Below are positions 37,629 through 46,421 of a DNA stretch of 64,000 nucleotides, piece by piece (within the stretch, counting starts at the first letter, position 1; the number at the start of each line of letters is the position of its first letter). Source of the DNA: CAWIMX01 sp963792785 (lineage in GTDB: Bacteria; Acidobacteriota; Vicinamibacteria; Vicinamibacterales; CAVVIG01); contig CAWBXO010000001.1 in assembly GCA_963792785.1 (NCBI GenBank), forward strand, positions 2,046,001-2,110,000, written 5' to 3'. The notes beneath the pieces are model-generated. The model saw nothing but the letters and a program-made list of their open reading frames with translations, was not told the origin of the DNA and searched no databases. The position numbers were made by a program, and so were the translations under genes.

Positions 37629-37859
37629 TACGCCGCTTTTATCGGCCCGGCGACGCGCACACCTTAGCCGTCGTCGGGGTGTGCGGCGGGCTGTGCGCAC
37701 ACCCGTGCCGCACGCCCCGCACAGGCAATCCTGCCCGGACATATTCGGCTAACCCGTTCATAGTCAGCACGTTACTCGCTCCCATGAAGCCGGCACGTTC
37801 CTCGCTCTATGGAATGGCATGCGGTGCACGACGCGCCGCGGTTTTAGGGGAGTTTGGCC
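37629..37859. promoter_or_regulatory. Divergent control region with a 22-base direct repeat
   Basis: 231 bases between the ASST-like operon and the DUF5658-like gene. It holds a direct repeat with 26-base period, GCACGTTACTCGCTC at 37767 and GCACGTTCCTCGCTC at 37793 (17 of 22 bases alike), and a stem of CGCACACC (37656-37663) with GGTGTGCG (37678-37685) in the leader of the ASST-like gene. The repeats have the spacing of a regulator site. No clear -35/-10 pair was found. Confidence 0.45.
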
Positions 37860-38339
37860 ATGTTCCGCACCGCCATCAGCACCGCTCTCGGGCTCCTCGC
37901 GATCGGCGTTTTCGCCCAGCCGGCGTTCGCGGCTGACGCAACCGACTCCGCGCAGGTCGCACCCGGGATCACGCTGTCGGCGCCCGCGGTGACCGGGCCG
38001 CGCGTGCAGCTGCCGCTGAGGCTGCAGCCCGCGATGGCGCCCACGCGACCCGCCGCGCTCCCCGCGCTCTATGTCGGCCTGGTGGTCGGACAGGCCTACG
38101 ACGTCTACAGCACGCGCCGCGCACTCGCCGCCGGCGCCACCGAAGCGAATCCGATCATGCAGGGCGGCGGCGCCCGCTTCTGGACGATGAAGGCGATCGG
38201 CACCGTGGTCCCCATCGTCATCGCCGAGCGGATGTGGAAGAAGAACAAGGTCGGCGCCATCGTGATGATGGTAGTCACCAACACCCTGATGGCGACCGTC
38301 GCCGTCAACAACACCCGAGTGCTGCGCGCGCAGCAGTAG
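37860..38339 (+). CDS. Exported/membrane protein, DUF5658-like
   Basis: 159 residues: a signal peptide (TALGLLAIGVFAQPAFA), a proline- and alanine-rich linker, then a membrane domain with YDVYSTRRALAAGATEANPI and two helices (AIGTVVPIVIAERMWKKNK, VGAIVMMVVTNTLMATVAV). The ANP motif after an S-T-R-R helix matches my memory of DUF5658 proteins, of unknown function. TAGGGGAG lies eight bases before the ATG. The next gene, a lone receiver domain, follows after 38 bases on the same strand. Confidence 0.72.
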   Translation: MFRTAISTALGLLAIGVFAQPAFAADATDSAQVAPGITLSAPAVTGPRVQLPLRLQPAMAPTRPAALPALYVGLVVGQAYDVYSTRRALAAGATEANPIMQGGGARFWTMKAIGTVVPIVIAERMWKKNKVGAIVMMVVTNTLMATVAVNNTRVLRAQQ

Positions 38340-38377
38340 ACATTCCGGACTGACGAGCAGGAACAGGGAGAACAGCC

Positions 38378-38776
38378 ATGAAGACTGGACAGACACGTCG
38401 GCCGGTGGTGCTGGTGATGGACGACGAGGAGCCGATCCGCCGCGTGGCGCGGCGTGTACTGGAATCCGGCGGCTTCGAGGTGCTGGACGCCGCGAGCGGC
38501 CTCGAGGCGCTGGAGGTGCTCGACAAGGGCACGGCGATCGACCTGCTGATGGCCGACCTGCGGATGCCGGAGCTTGGCGGCGGGGAAACGGCTCGGCGCT
38601 TCCGCGCGGTGAACCCGGATCTCAAGGTGCTCTACGTGAGCGGCTACACCGATGAGCTCTTCGAGGATCGACAGACGCTGTGGGACGGCGAGGCGTTTCT
38701 CGACAAACCGTTTTCGCCGCGCGGGCTGGTCGAGGCGGCATCGCTGCTGCTGAACGGCCATCTGGCGGCGGCGTAG
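38378..38776 (+). CDS. Single-domain response regulator
   Basis: 132-residue receiver domain with no output domain. Acidic pocket MDDEEP, phosphorylation Asp in LLMADLRMPELGG (about residue 63), Thr/Ser in YVSGYTDE and Lys in FLDKPFSPRG. GGAGAACAG precedes the ATG. The YVSGYT and DKPFSP wording is that of receiver domains found at the C-terminus of hybrid kinases in delta-proteobacteria and acidobacteria, so it may work as a stand-alone phosphate acceptor. A tiny frame with its own strong ribosome site begins right after its stop. Confidence 0.92.
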   Translation: MKTGQTRRPVVLVMDDEEPIRRVARRVLESGGFEVLDAASGLEALEVLDKGTAIDLLMADLRMPELGGGETARRFRAVNPDLKVLYVSGYTDELFEDRQTLWDGEAFLDKPFSPRGLVEAASLLLNGHLAAA

Positions 38777-38785
38777 GAGGATCTC

Positions 38786-38842
38786 ATGCCCTGCCCCTGT
38801 AGGAAATTCGTCTGGCTTCTCCGCCAGGTCGTCTGGAACTGA
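38786..38842 (+). CDS. Possible 18-residue peptide
   Basis: The stop codon of the receiver gene is embedded in TAGGAGG, a perfect Shine-Dalgarno, followed five bases later by ATG. The frame gives MPCPCRKFVWLLRQVVWN and stops at 38842. The peptide is cationic, with a Cys-Pro-Cys start and an amphipathic Trp/Leu/Val body. The ribosome site is stronger than that of most neighbours and has no other gene to serve, since the next gene is convergent. No known family; it may be a leader or a true small protein. Confidence 0.4.
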   Translation: MPCPCRKFVWLLRQVVWN

Positions 38843-38850
38843 GGCACGCG

Positions 38851-41382
38851 CTACTCCGTCCTGAGGCCCTCCACCGGATCGACGCGCATGGCCCGTAGGG
38901 CCGGCGGCACGCACGCCGCGAGAGCCGCCGCCAGCAACAGCAGGCCGGCGGACACGAGCGAGCGCGGATCGCTCGGCGTCACGCCGTAGACGACCGTCGC
39001 GAGCATCCCTTCAGACAACCGCACGATCAGCAGACCCGCCACCAGGCCCGCCGCCACGAGCGCGACGCTCTGGGCGACGACGAGGCCGCCGACGCCCGCC
39101 GGGCTCGCGCCGAGCGCCAGCCGAATCGCCAGCTCGCGCCGGCGCAGGGCCACGGACCACGAGAACAACCCGTAGACGCCGATGGCGGCGAGCAGGGCCG
39201 CGAGCGCGCCGAAGAACACCAGGACGCTCATCAGCAGGCGCTGCTCCGCCGTGCGATCGGCGAAGCGTTCGCCCCAGGTGCGGGCGGCGCCCATCGGCTG
39301 CTGTGGGGCCACCTCGTGCAGCGCGTCGCGAATCGCCGCGGACGCGGTCGCCGCGTCGGCGGCCCGCACCGCGACGAAGGTTTCCGCGAACGGGAACTGG
39401 CGCGTCGACAGATAGACGGCCGGTTCCGTGTCCTGGCCGAGGGGCACGTTCTGGATGTCGTTCACGACGCCCACGACCTCGAACGCCAGGCCCCCCGGCT
39501 CGGCGTTCCCCGGCATGATGTTGCGTCCCAGCGGTCCGATGGCCTGCGCCGCGAGGCGGATCGAGCGGCCGACTGGAGCGGCGCCGGTCGGCCAGTACCG
39601 GCGGACGAACGTCTGGTTGACGACCGCGACGGCGGCGCTCTCCGCGGTGTCGAACTCGGTGAACGATCGCCCCGCCGTCATCCGCGCGCCCATGGCGTCG
39701 AAATAGCCGGCGCTTGCGCTGTGCAGCTGGACCTGCGGCGACTCGCCGACGACGGCCGACACCGCTTCACCATCGAGTCCCACGCCGCTGCGCCACCCGA
39801 TCTCGAGCGGCAGGAAGTTCGCCGCGCCCGCCGCCTCGACACCGGGCCGCGCGCGAATCGCGTCGAGGATCTGCGCGTGCTGCCGCTCGAGCTCGCGCCA
39901 TCGCTCCAGCCCCATCGCATCGGAGGCCGACGTCACGGCGAGCTGCACGGGCGCGATGACGGTCGCGTCGGCGTCGACGCCGATCGGCGTCTCGGTCATC
40001 TGGCGCACGGTCCGCACGAGCAGCGCCGAGCTGGCCACGAGCGCGCACGCCAACGCGACTTCCGCGCCGACCAGCACCGTGTAGATCCGGCGGGCGCCAC
40101 GCGTCGTGCCCCGTTCGGCGCTCTTGAGATCGGCCTGCACGCGTCCGCGCAGCACCACGAGGGCCGGGCCGAGCCCGAACGCGAACGTCGTGACCATCGC
40201 CACGCCGAGGCCGAGCGCGAGCGTCCGCCAGCCGATCGCGACGCCGGCGAGCCGCGGGATCTCGACGGGCACGTACGCGACGACCAGCGGCAGCGCCGCC
40301 GCCGCCGCGGCCACGCCGATCGCCGCCCCGCCGACCGACAGCACGAGGCTCTCGGCCAGGAGCTGCGTCACGAGCTGCCGCGGTGTGGCGCCCAGCGCCA
40401 CGCGGATCGCCAGCTCGCGCTCGCGCGACAGCACGCGCGTCAGCAACAGCGACGCGACGTTCAAGGCGCCGATGGCGAGCAGCAGCCCGACGGCGCCGAA
40501 CAGCACGAACAGGGCCGGGCGGTAGTAGCCGAGCTCATCGTTCAGGAGCGGCGTCAGCCGCGAGCCCCACCCATGGCCCGGGCTGTTGCGCGTCGCGCCG
40601 AACTGCTCCTCGAGGCGCGGCCAGAGCGCGTCCACCGCCGCCTGCGCCTGCCCGATCGACACGCCGTCGGCCAGGCGCGCCACGCCTTCCATGAAGTGCG
40701 CGGAGCGGCTGTGCTGCCGCATGTCCCAGTTCATCCGCTGCCAGACGTCCACATCATCCGGGAACTGGAAGCCCGGCGGCATCACGCCGACGACCAGGAA
40801 CCCGACACCGTTCAGGCGGAGCTGCCGCCCGACGATCGACGGATCCGCCCCGTAGCGCGACCGCCACAGACGATCGCTGATGGCCGCCATCGGATCGCGG
40901 CTGTAGAGCGCCGCCTCCTCGGGAAAGCCGGCGCCGATCTGGGGCGCAACGCCCAGCACGCGGAACAGGTTCGCGCTCGTCTCGATGGTGCTGACGCGCA
41001 CCGGGTCGAGCCCGGGGTCGACGAGGTTCACGCCCGGGCGCCACCAGGCCGCGGCGTCGGCGAACACCGGCAGATCGCGCTGGTCCATGAAGTTCACCGG
41101 CGACACCGGATCGCGGCTCAGCGCCTGCTCGGCATTCGTGTCCCAGATCGTCACGAGGCGATCCGGCCGCCCGTAGGGCAGCGGCCGCAGCACCACCGTC
41201 TCCACGATCGAGAACACCGTGGCGGCGGCGCCGGTGCCCAGCCCGAGCACGAGCATCGTGATCAGGGCGAACGCCGGGTGCCGGCGGAAGTGACGGGCGG
41301 CCGCGTGGAGGGACTTGATGACGTTCGGCTCCGTGTCTCGATGTGTCTGACGGGCGCCGGAGGAAAAGGTTACCCGTGACAA
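38851..41382 (-). CDS. ADOP-type duplicated ABC permease (MacB/FtsX family)
   Basis: 843-residue inner-membrane protein with two MacB periplasmic-core plus FtsX units in tandem, the acidobacterial duplicated orphan permease layout. First unit: FALITMLVLGLGTGAAATVF, a periplasmic domain and VLLTRVLSRERELAIRVALG; second unit ends SWSVALRRRELAIRLALGAS and MRVDPVEGLRTE. No ATPase partner is adjacent, as usual for this group. The only start codon before the conserved region is TTG at 41382, which lies in the T-tract of the terminator of the upstream gene; the usual family N-terminus begins about 20 residues later. The start is therefore doubtful. Substrate unknown. Confidence 0.88.
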   Translation of the reverse strand: MSRVTFSSGARQTHRDTEPNVIKSLHAAARHFRRHPAFALITMLVLGLGTGAAATVFSIVETVVLRPLPYGRPDRLVTIWDTNAEQALSRDPVSPVNFMDQRDLPVFADAAAWWRPGVNLVDPGLDPVRVSTIETSANLFRVLGVAPQIGAGFPEEAALYSRDPMAAISDRLWRSRYGADPSIVGRQLRLNGVGFLVVGVMPPGFQFPDDVDVWQRMNWDMRQHSRSAHFMEGVARLADGVSIGQAQAAVDALWPRLEEQFGATRNSPGHGWGSRLTPLLNDELGYYRPALFVLFGAVGLLLAIGALNVASLLLTRVLSRERELAIRVALGATPRQLVTQLLAESLVLSVGGAAIGVAAAAAALPLVVAYVPVEIPRLAGVAIGWRTLALGLGVAMVTTFAFGLGPALVVLRGRVQADLKSAERGTTRGARRIYTVLVGAEVALACALVASSALLVRTVRQMTETPIGVDADATVIAPVQLAVTSASDAMGLERWRELERQHAQILDAIRARPGVEAAGAANFLPLEIGWRSGVGLDGEAVSAVVGESPQVQLHSASAGYFDAMGARMTAGRSFTEFDTAESAAVAVVNQTFVRRYWPTGAAPVGRSIRLAAQAIGPLGRNIMPGNAEPGGLAFEVVGVVNDIQNVPLGQDTEPAVYLSTRQFPFAETFVAVRAADAATASAAIRDALHEVAPQQPMGAARTWGERFADRTAEQRLLMSVLVFFGALAALLAAIGVYGLFSWSVALRRRELAIRLALGASPAGVGGLVVAQSVALVAAGLVAGLLIVRLSEGMLATVVYGVTPSDPRSLVSAGLLLLAAALAACVPPALRAMRVDPVEGLRTE

Positions 41383-41412
41383 AAAAAAGCCGGTGCCCCG
41401 AAGGACACCGGC
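41381..41412 (-). terminator. Intrinsic terminator with UUCG loop
   Basis: On the minus strand a stem GCCGGTGTCC-TTCG-GGGCACCGGC (one internal mismatch) is followed by eight Ts (41388-41381). It lies 40 bases after the stop of the cytochrome c/monooxygenase gene at 41452, so it ends the 43623-41452 operon. A second small hairpin, GTCCGGCTTCAGCCGGAC, lies between that stop and this stem. Confidence 0.9.
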
Positions 41413-41451
41413 CTGGTGTGTGCCGCTGATTGGTCCGGCTGAAGCCGGACG

Positions 41452-42777
41452 CTACTGCTGCTGCGAGTGGCCGGCGAGCATTTCCTTCCGATTGGCCTGC
41501 TCGGTCGCGAAGTCCTCGTCGCTCATGTAGACGATGTTGATCCACGCGTGGGCCATCTCGTCCACCGTGCGGTCGCCCCAGCCGACCCACTGGTTCGGGT
41601 CCGGGTTGCTCTTCTTCGCCGCGGTGTTGTCGTGCCACGCCGTCACCTTCAGGATCGTGCCCTTCGGGAGCAGCGGCGCCACCTCGTCCGCGTACTGGTA
41701 GGTCGTCATCCAGTTGAAGTTGAAGTCGCTCACGAGGCTGATGACCTGCTTCTGGCCGTTCGGAAGGAGCGCGTCGAGCTCCATCGCCTGGCCGCGCAGG
41801 TGCATGTGCGGCTGGAAGCTCTCGATGCGCGCCGCCGAGCGGAGCGTCGTGAAGCCCTCGGCCATGCTGATCGTGTTCGGCCGGATGTCCATCGTGCCGA
41901 GCGCGGCCGGGACGAGCGACAGCGTCGTCCGGTACTTCGGCTCCTGCCCCTTCGGGTAGAAGTAGATGCCCATCTGGACGCGGCTCGTGATCTCCTCGCC
42001 GACCGCCGAGTAGTGGATGTCCCAGCGGAACTTGGAGCCCGGCAGGAGCAGCTTGCCCGTGTTGGGGCGCATCATCTCGCCCTGCTTGCCGACGGCCCAT
42101 TCCATGAAGGGCCCGCCGAGGCCGAAGCTCGCGCCACCGCTCTGCTGGCCCGGCTCGTCCTGGATGAGGTACGCGATCGCGTGGTGGGTGATCCGGCGGC
42201 CCTGGACGGTCTCGGGGCGGATCTCAATCGCGCGCACCCAGCGCGGCTCGGTGATGCCGGTGTCCTGGATGCGCTTGTCCCACGCGTCCTGCGACACGGC
42301 CGGCATCGTGAACGACCCGGACTCGATGATCAGATCGGGCTCGGTCTGGCCGAACGAGGCCGCGAAGTTCCAGCCCTGATCGTCGGGCCACTGCTTCAGC
42401 GCGGGCATGTCCTTCGGATCGCCCTGCGGCGCGCCGCCGTCGATCCAGCGGACGATCGTGTCGACCTGTTCGTCGGTCAGCGAGCGGTCGTTCTTGAACT
42501 GCTGGATCCCGACCGTGCGGTCGATCTGCCACGGCGGCATCTGGCGGTCGGCGACCCGCGCGCGGATGTCGCGCGCCCAGGGCCGCGCTTCCGCGTAGGT
42601 CTGGAGCGACATCGGCGCCATCGAGTCGGGCCGATGGCAGGCGGTGCACTTCTCCTGGAAGATCGGCGCGACGTCCTTCGTAAACGTCGGCGTCGGGGCG
42701 TCAGCGGCCCTGGCCACGCCGGAGAGCGTGAACACGGCGCCCAGCGCCATCAGTCCCAGCGTCTTCACTCGCGTCAT
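41452..42777 (-). CDS. Cytochrome c / copper type II monooxygenase-like protein
   Basis: 441-residue exported protein. Signal peptide (LGLMALGAVFTLSGVARA), then a single c-type haem site CTACH (C44, C47, H48) followed by MAPMSLQTYAEARPWARDIR, then a copper monooxygenase-like double domain with RITHHAIAY (about residue 197) and SFQPHMHLRGQAMELDALLP (about 320), the two expected copper sites. It probably moves electrons from the haem to a copper centre to oxidise a substrate in the periplasm; the substrate is unknown. AGGAG precedes the ATG. It shares an operon with the secreted protein at 42787-43623 and ends in a strong terminator. Confidence 0.85.
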   Translation of the reverse strand: MTRVKTLGLMALGAVFTLSGVARAADAPTPTFTKDVAPIFQEKCTACHRPDSMAPMSLQTYAEARPWARDIRARVADRQMPPWQIDRTVGIQQFKNDRSLTDEQVDTIVRWIDGGAPQGDPKDMPALKQWPDDQGWNFAASFGQTEPDLIIESGSFTMPAVSQDAWDKRIQDTGITEPRWVRAIEIRPETVQGRRITHHAIAYLIQDEPGQQSGGASFGLGGPFMEWAVGKQGEMMRPNTGKLLLPGSKFRWDIHYSAVGEEITSRVQMGIYFYPKGQEPKYRTTLSLVPAALGTMDIRPNTISMAEGFTTLRSAARIESFQPHMHLRGQAMELDALLPNGQKQVISLVSDFNFNWMTTYQYADEVAPLLPKGTILKVTAWHDNTAAKKSNPDPNQWVGWGDRTVDEMAHAWINIVYMSDEDFATEQANRKEMLAGHSQQQ

Positions 42778-42786
42778 GATTCGCTC

Positions 42787-43623
42787 CTACTTGACCGTTA
42801 CTTTCACGTACGTATTCGTCCAACAGCACTGGAACCCGCCGCCACCTTCACCCGACTCGTCGTTCGCCTGCACGCGGATCAAATACTCACCCGGTGTGTC
42901 GAACGTCGCCGTCGCGCTGACCATGGCGCCCTGCGTGGGCACCGTGATGCGCGCGCGGCTGAACGTCACCTCGCCGGGCCCGCGGAACTTGTGCAGCGAC
43001 AGCGTCGCGACCGACCGCGTCGTTTCCTGTCCCTGCTCTTTCGTGTCCGTCGCCCAGATCTGAATTTCGACCGGCGTACCCACCGTGCCCGTGTAGTTCG
43101 ACGCGATGCTGACCGGCGGTCCAGTCACCTTCGGTCCGCCCTCGGAAAACGACAGCACCGGCGGCTCGTTCCCCATCCCCAGTTCCTTGAACGGGGTGAT
43201 GGCGTAGGCCTTCTTGAGTGTAACCGGGATCGACTGCTCTTCGCCGCCCGAAACAATCGTCCAGGTGAGCGCCTTCGTGCCGAAATCCTTGGGCACCGTA
43301 ATGGTGAAGACCCCCCACTGGCGGCCGGTCTCGAAGTGCGTCGGCTGGCCCTGATCGACCGGCCCGGGCTCCACCCGGTTGTTCGGACCGACTGGAATGT
43401 CCAATGTTTCTTTGGAGTTACGGTTGTAGTACCCCAGCAGCAGGGCGAACGTGCCGTCCGCGTTCTCGTACCAGCCCTCGAACGCCGGGGTCACGCTCGC
43501 GCCGGTCACCCGCGGCGGCGTCAGCGGCAGGACCCGCCCCTGGGCGCCGGCCACGGCCACCCAGGCGCCGCACGCGCCGAGGACCAGTGCCGCCATCGCC
43601 GTCCATCGCTTCTCAACTGTCAT
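42787..43623 (-). CDS. Secreted protein of unknown function, operon partner of the monooxygenase-like gene
   Basis: 278 residues with a signal peptide (WTAMAALVLGACGAWVAVAG) and a beta-rich mature part: FEGWYENADGTFALLLGYYN, QWGVFTITVPKDFG, NYTGTVGTPVEIQIWATDTK and, at the end, GGGGFQCCWTNTYVKVTVK with an unusual adjacent Cys pair. The architecture suggests two or three immunoglobulin-like sheets. It lies nine bases upstream of the cytochrome c/copper monooxygenase-like gene, and similar pairs occur in Vicinamibacteria as far as I know. The ATG at 43623 is preferred to an earlier start at 43659. Confidence 0.78.
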   Translation of the reverse strand: MTVEKRWTAMAALVLGACGAWVAVAGAQGRVLPLTPPRVTGASVTPAFEGWYENADGTFALLLGYYNRNSKETLDIPVGPNNRVEPGPVDQGQPTHFETGRQWGVFTITVPKDFGTKALTWTIVSGGEEQSIPVTLKKAYAITPFKELGMGNEPPVLSFSEGGPKVTGPPVSIASNYTGTVGTPVEIQIWATDTKEQGQETTRSVATLSLHKFRGPGEVTFSRARITVPTQGAMVSATATFDTPGEYLIRVQANDESGEGGGGFQCCWTNTYVKVTVK

Positions 43624-43748
43624 CAAATGCCTCGTGGACCCGGAGTTCCGCGCCTTCAAATACGTCCTGTCGGCGCGATTTGTTCAGCCCTATATGGTAA
43701 GGCGACGGCCGCCGGCTGTCCACGCCCCGCCGCTCAGGGCACCCGGCC

Positions 43749-44927
43749 TCACGCACGCCTGTCGACCGCCGCGCCGAGCGCCTCGAGATCGGACGCCTCG
43801 TTATAGATCTGTCCGGAGATGCGCACGCGCAGCCGGCCGCGCCAGGCGTTCAGCTGCACCTCGATCCCGTCTTCGTAGAGGAGCGCCGCCCGCAGGGCCA
43901 CCGCCTCCGCCTCGGTCGTGCCGCAGGCCTTCGGCAACGGCAGCGCCGCCATCGTCCCGATCATCGGCTCGGGCGCGTCGACGCGCGTCCCCCAGCGCGC
44001 CGCGAGCGCGCGGGCGCCATCCCAGGCCAGCGCGTGGTTGTAGCGGCGCACCGCGTCCACGCCCAGCTCGCGCATCATCGCGATGCCCTCGGGCGCGGTG
44101 AGTGCGGGCGTGGGATCCTTCGTCGCGTTCACGTCGAACTCCCGCAGGAACCCCTCGCCGCTGCCCCACGAAATCGTCGTCGGCTTCACCGAGGCCTGGC
44201 GCCCGGGCGCGACCCAGAGGATCGCGCAGCTGCGCGGCGACCAGCACCACTTGTGCAGGTTGCCGACGTACCAATCGACGCCGAGCGACGGGATGTCGAG
44301 CGCGATCGCGCCCGGCGCGTGCGCGCCGTCCACGAGCACCGGCACGCCGCGCGCGCGGCACCGCGCCGCGATCGCGCCGACCGGGAACACGAGCGCGCTG
44401 CCGGAGGTGATGTGGTCGACGATCGCCATGCGCGTCCGCGGCCCGAGCGCGGCCTCGACCGCGTCGGCGACCTGCGACGGATCGACGATCGGGTCGGGCA
44501 GCTCCACGCGGCGCACCGTCGCGCCGCACCGCTCCGCCACCCACGCGGCCGTCTTCCCCACCGCGCCGTAGACGTGATCGGTGATGACGATCTCGTCGCC
44601 CTCGCGGAAATCGAACGAGCGCAGCACGGCGTTGACGCCGGTCGTGGCGTTGTCGACGAACACCAGATCCTCGGCCCGCGCGCCGAGAAACGGGGCGACG
44701 ATCGCCGCGGCCGCGCGCAACCGCGACGGCTTCCCGGACGGATCGGCGGTCCAGCCGCTCAACTCGCGAAGCATGAAGCGCGACGGCTGGCGCTCGATCT
44801 CATCGCGCAGCGCCTGCTGCGCCGCGAGCACGCGCCGGGGCGGCACGCCGACGGTGCCGTGATTCAGATAGATGATGCCGGGGTCCAGGGGCCAGTCCGG
44901 CAGGCGGACGCGTCCGAAGGCGGGCAT
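43749..44927 (-). CDS. Aminotransferase class V family (isopenicillin-N epimerase-like)
   Basis: 392-residue PLP enzyme of fold type I. The N-terminus IIYLNHGTVGVPPRRVLAAQ and FVDNATTGVNAVLRS are those of the isopenicillin-N epimerase/NifS-like group. DGAHAPGAIALD supplies the PLP Asp and NLHKWCWSPRS the Schiff-base Lys (about residue 224). It is probably a cysteine-lyase, kynureninase-like or epimerase enzyme; the substrate cannot be told. It stands alone, divergent from the amidohydrolase gene with about 90 bases between. Confidence 0.88.
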   Translation of the reverse strand: MPAFGRVRLPDWPLDPGIIYLNHGTVGVPPRRVLAAQQALRDEIERQPSRFMLRELSGWTADPSGKPSRLRAAAAIVAPFLGARAEDLVFVDNATTGVNAVLRSFDFREGDEIVITDHVYGAVGKTAAWVAERCGATVRRVELPDPIVDPSQVADAVEAALGPRTRMAIVDHITSGSALVFPVGAIAARCRARGVPVLVDGAHAPGAIALDIPSLGVDWYVGNLHKWCWSPRSCAILWVAPGRQASVKPTTISWGSGEGFLREFDVNATKDPTPALTAPEGIAMMRELGVDAVRRYNHALAWDGARALAARWGTRVDAPEPMIGTMAALPLPKACGTTEAEAVALRAALLYEDGIEVQLNAWRGRLRVRISGQIYNEASDLEALGAAVDRRA

Positions 44928-45019
44928 GCCCTACTCTACTGCGCGGATTCTGCGGCGATCGCGCTTGACTTGACTGCGCGCTGATGGAGTAATGAGGCGC
45001 CCGACGGAGGGGGATGCCC

Positions 45020-46408
45020 ATGAGACCGACCCGATCGCTCGCCGTCGTCCTGGCCGCTGCCATCTCGGCGCTCCTCGCGTCGTCCCCATCCGCGCAGACG
45101 CCCGCCGCCGTGGCGGCGCTGCCGCCCGCGTGGGTGCCGCCGCCGCCGGCGCAGGCGGCGCCGCCCGCCGTGACCGTCGTTCGCGCTGGACGCCTGTTCG
45201 ATCCGCGATCGGGCTCGCTCGTCGCCAATCAGGTCATCGTGATTCGCGGCGATCGCATCGTCGACGTGGGCGCGAGTCCGGTGATTCCCGCGGGCGCGAC
45301 CGTCATCGATTTGAGCCGCGCCACCGTGCTGCCGGGCCTGATCGACACGCACCTGCACGTGATGGACGGGAGCCCGCTCACCGCGCCGGGCGGGCCGGGC
45401 ATCGGTCCGGCGGGAACCGGGCCGACCGGCATGAACCAACCGCTGCAGTACCACGAGCTCGTCGCGTTGATGAACGCGCAGCGCGATCTGCGCGCCGGCT
45501 TCACGACGATCGTGGATCTGATGTCGCACGGCGGGTGGTACGGCACCGTCGATCTGCGCAACGCGATCAACACCGGCCTCGTGACCGGCCCGCGCATGCA
45601 GGTCGCGGGCCCCGGCATCGTGAGCACGAATAGGGCGAATGTGCCGTTTCCGCTGCTCGAGCGCGAGCCGATCTCGAACCTCGGCGCGCAGATCGCGAAC
45701 GGACCGGACGAGGTCCGCGCGGCGGTGCGCGAACAGGCGCACTACGGCGTGGACTGGATCAAGATCTACAGCACCGAGGCCTACACGCTGCGCGCGAACG
45801 GCACGATCGACCCGACGCCCACCTTCACGCTCGAGGAAACCGAGGCCATCGTCGACGAGGCGCACCGCAAGGGCTTGAAGGTGGCCTGCCACGCGTACGG
45901 CGGCGAGGGGCTGCGCAACTGCGTGACGGCCGGCGTCGACGTGCCCACGCACGGCATCGGCCTGGACGATGCCTCGCTCGCGATCATGGTCGACAAGCAC
46001 CTGCCGCTCACCGTCACGATGTTCGACCTGAGCATGGAGGACGCGCGGGAGATGCGGCTGTACGGGAACAGCCGCTGGCGGACGATGGAGAAGAGTTTCA
46101 AGAAGGCGCTGGCCGCCGGCATCGTGATGCCGTTCGGCAGCGGCGCCGGGCCGTTTCCCCACGGCACGCAGGTCGATCAGTTCGCGTATCTCGTGAAGTG
46201 GGGCATGCCGCCGGTGCAGGCGCTGCGCGCGGCCACGACCGTCGCCGCCGATCTGATCGGATGGTCCGACCAGGTGGGCACGGTCGAAGCCGGCAAGTTC
46301 GCCGATCTCGTCGCGGTCGCCGGCGACCCGCTGGCCGACATCACCGAGATGTCCCGCATCACGTTCGTGATGAAAGGCGGGCAGGTCATTCGGAACGACG
46401 CGAAGTAA
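45020..46408 (+). CDS. Exported amidohydrolase family protein lacking the usual metal Asp
   Basis: 462-residue exported protein (signal peptide ending SPSAQT) of the imidazolonepropionase-like amidohydrolase group. Metal residues seen: DTHLHV (about 110), VACHAYGGEGL, VPTHGIGL. At the site where relatives have GSDAG or GTDAG with the metal-binding Asp, this protein has GSGAGPFPHG (about residue 372), so activity may be altered or lost. The ATG at 45020 is used because the GGAGGGGG ribosome site is too close to the ATG at 45014. The quinoprotein gene begins 13 bases after the stop. Such exported amidohydrolases often act on peptides or amides in Acidobacteria. Confidence 0.88.
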   Translation: MRPTRSLAVVLAAAISALLASSPSAQTPAAVAALPPAWVPPPPAQAAPPAVTVVRAGRLFDPRSGSLVANQVIVIRGDRIVDVGASPVIPAGATVIDLSRATVLPGLIDTHLHVMDGSPLTAPGGPGIGPAGTGPTGMNQPLQYHELVALMNAQRDLRAGFTTIVDLMSHGGWYGTVDLRNAINTGLVTGPRMQVAGPGIVSTNRANVPFPLLEREPISNLGAQIANGPDEVRAAVREQAHYGVDWIKIYSTEAYTLRANGTIDPTPTFTLEETEAIVDEAHRKGLKVACHAYGGEGLRNCVTAGVDVPTHGIGLDDASLAIMVDKHLPLTVTMFDLSMEDAREMRLYGNSRWRTMEKSFKKALAAGIVMPFGSGAGPFPHGTQVDQFAYLVKWGMPPVQALRAATTVAADLIGWSDQVGTVEAGKFADLVAVAGDPLADITEMSRITFVMKGGQVIRNDAK

Positions 46409-46421
46409 ACAAGGAGGGGGC

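Noticed and set aside
37815..37830. Sigma-54 promoter TGGCATGCGGTGCA
   Set aside because: The GG and GC elements are 10 rather than 12 bases apart, so the spacing does not fit.
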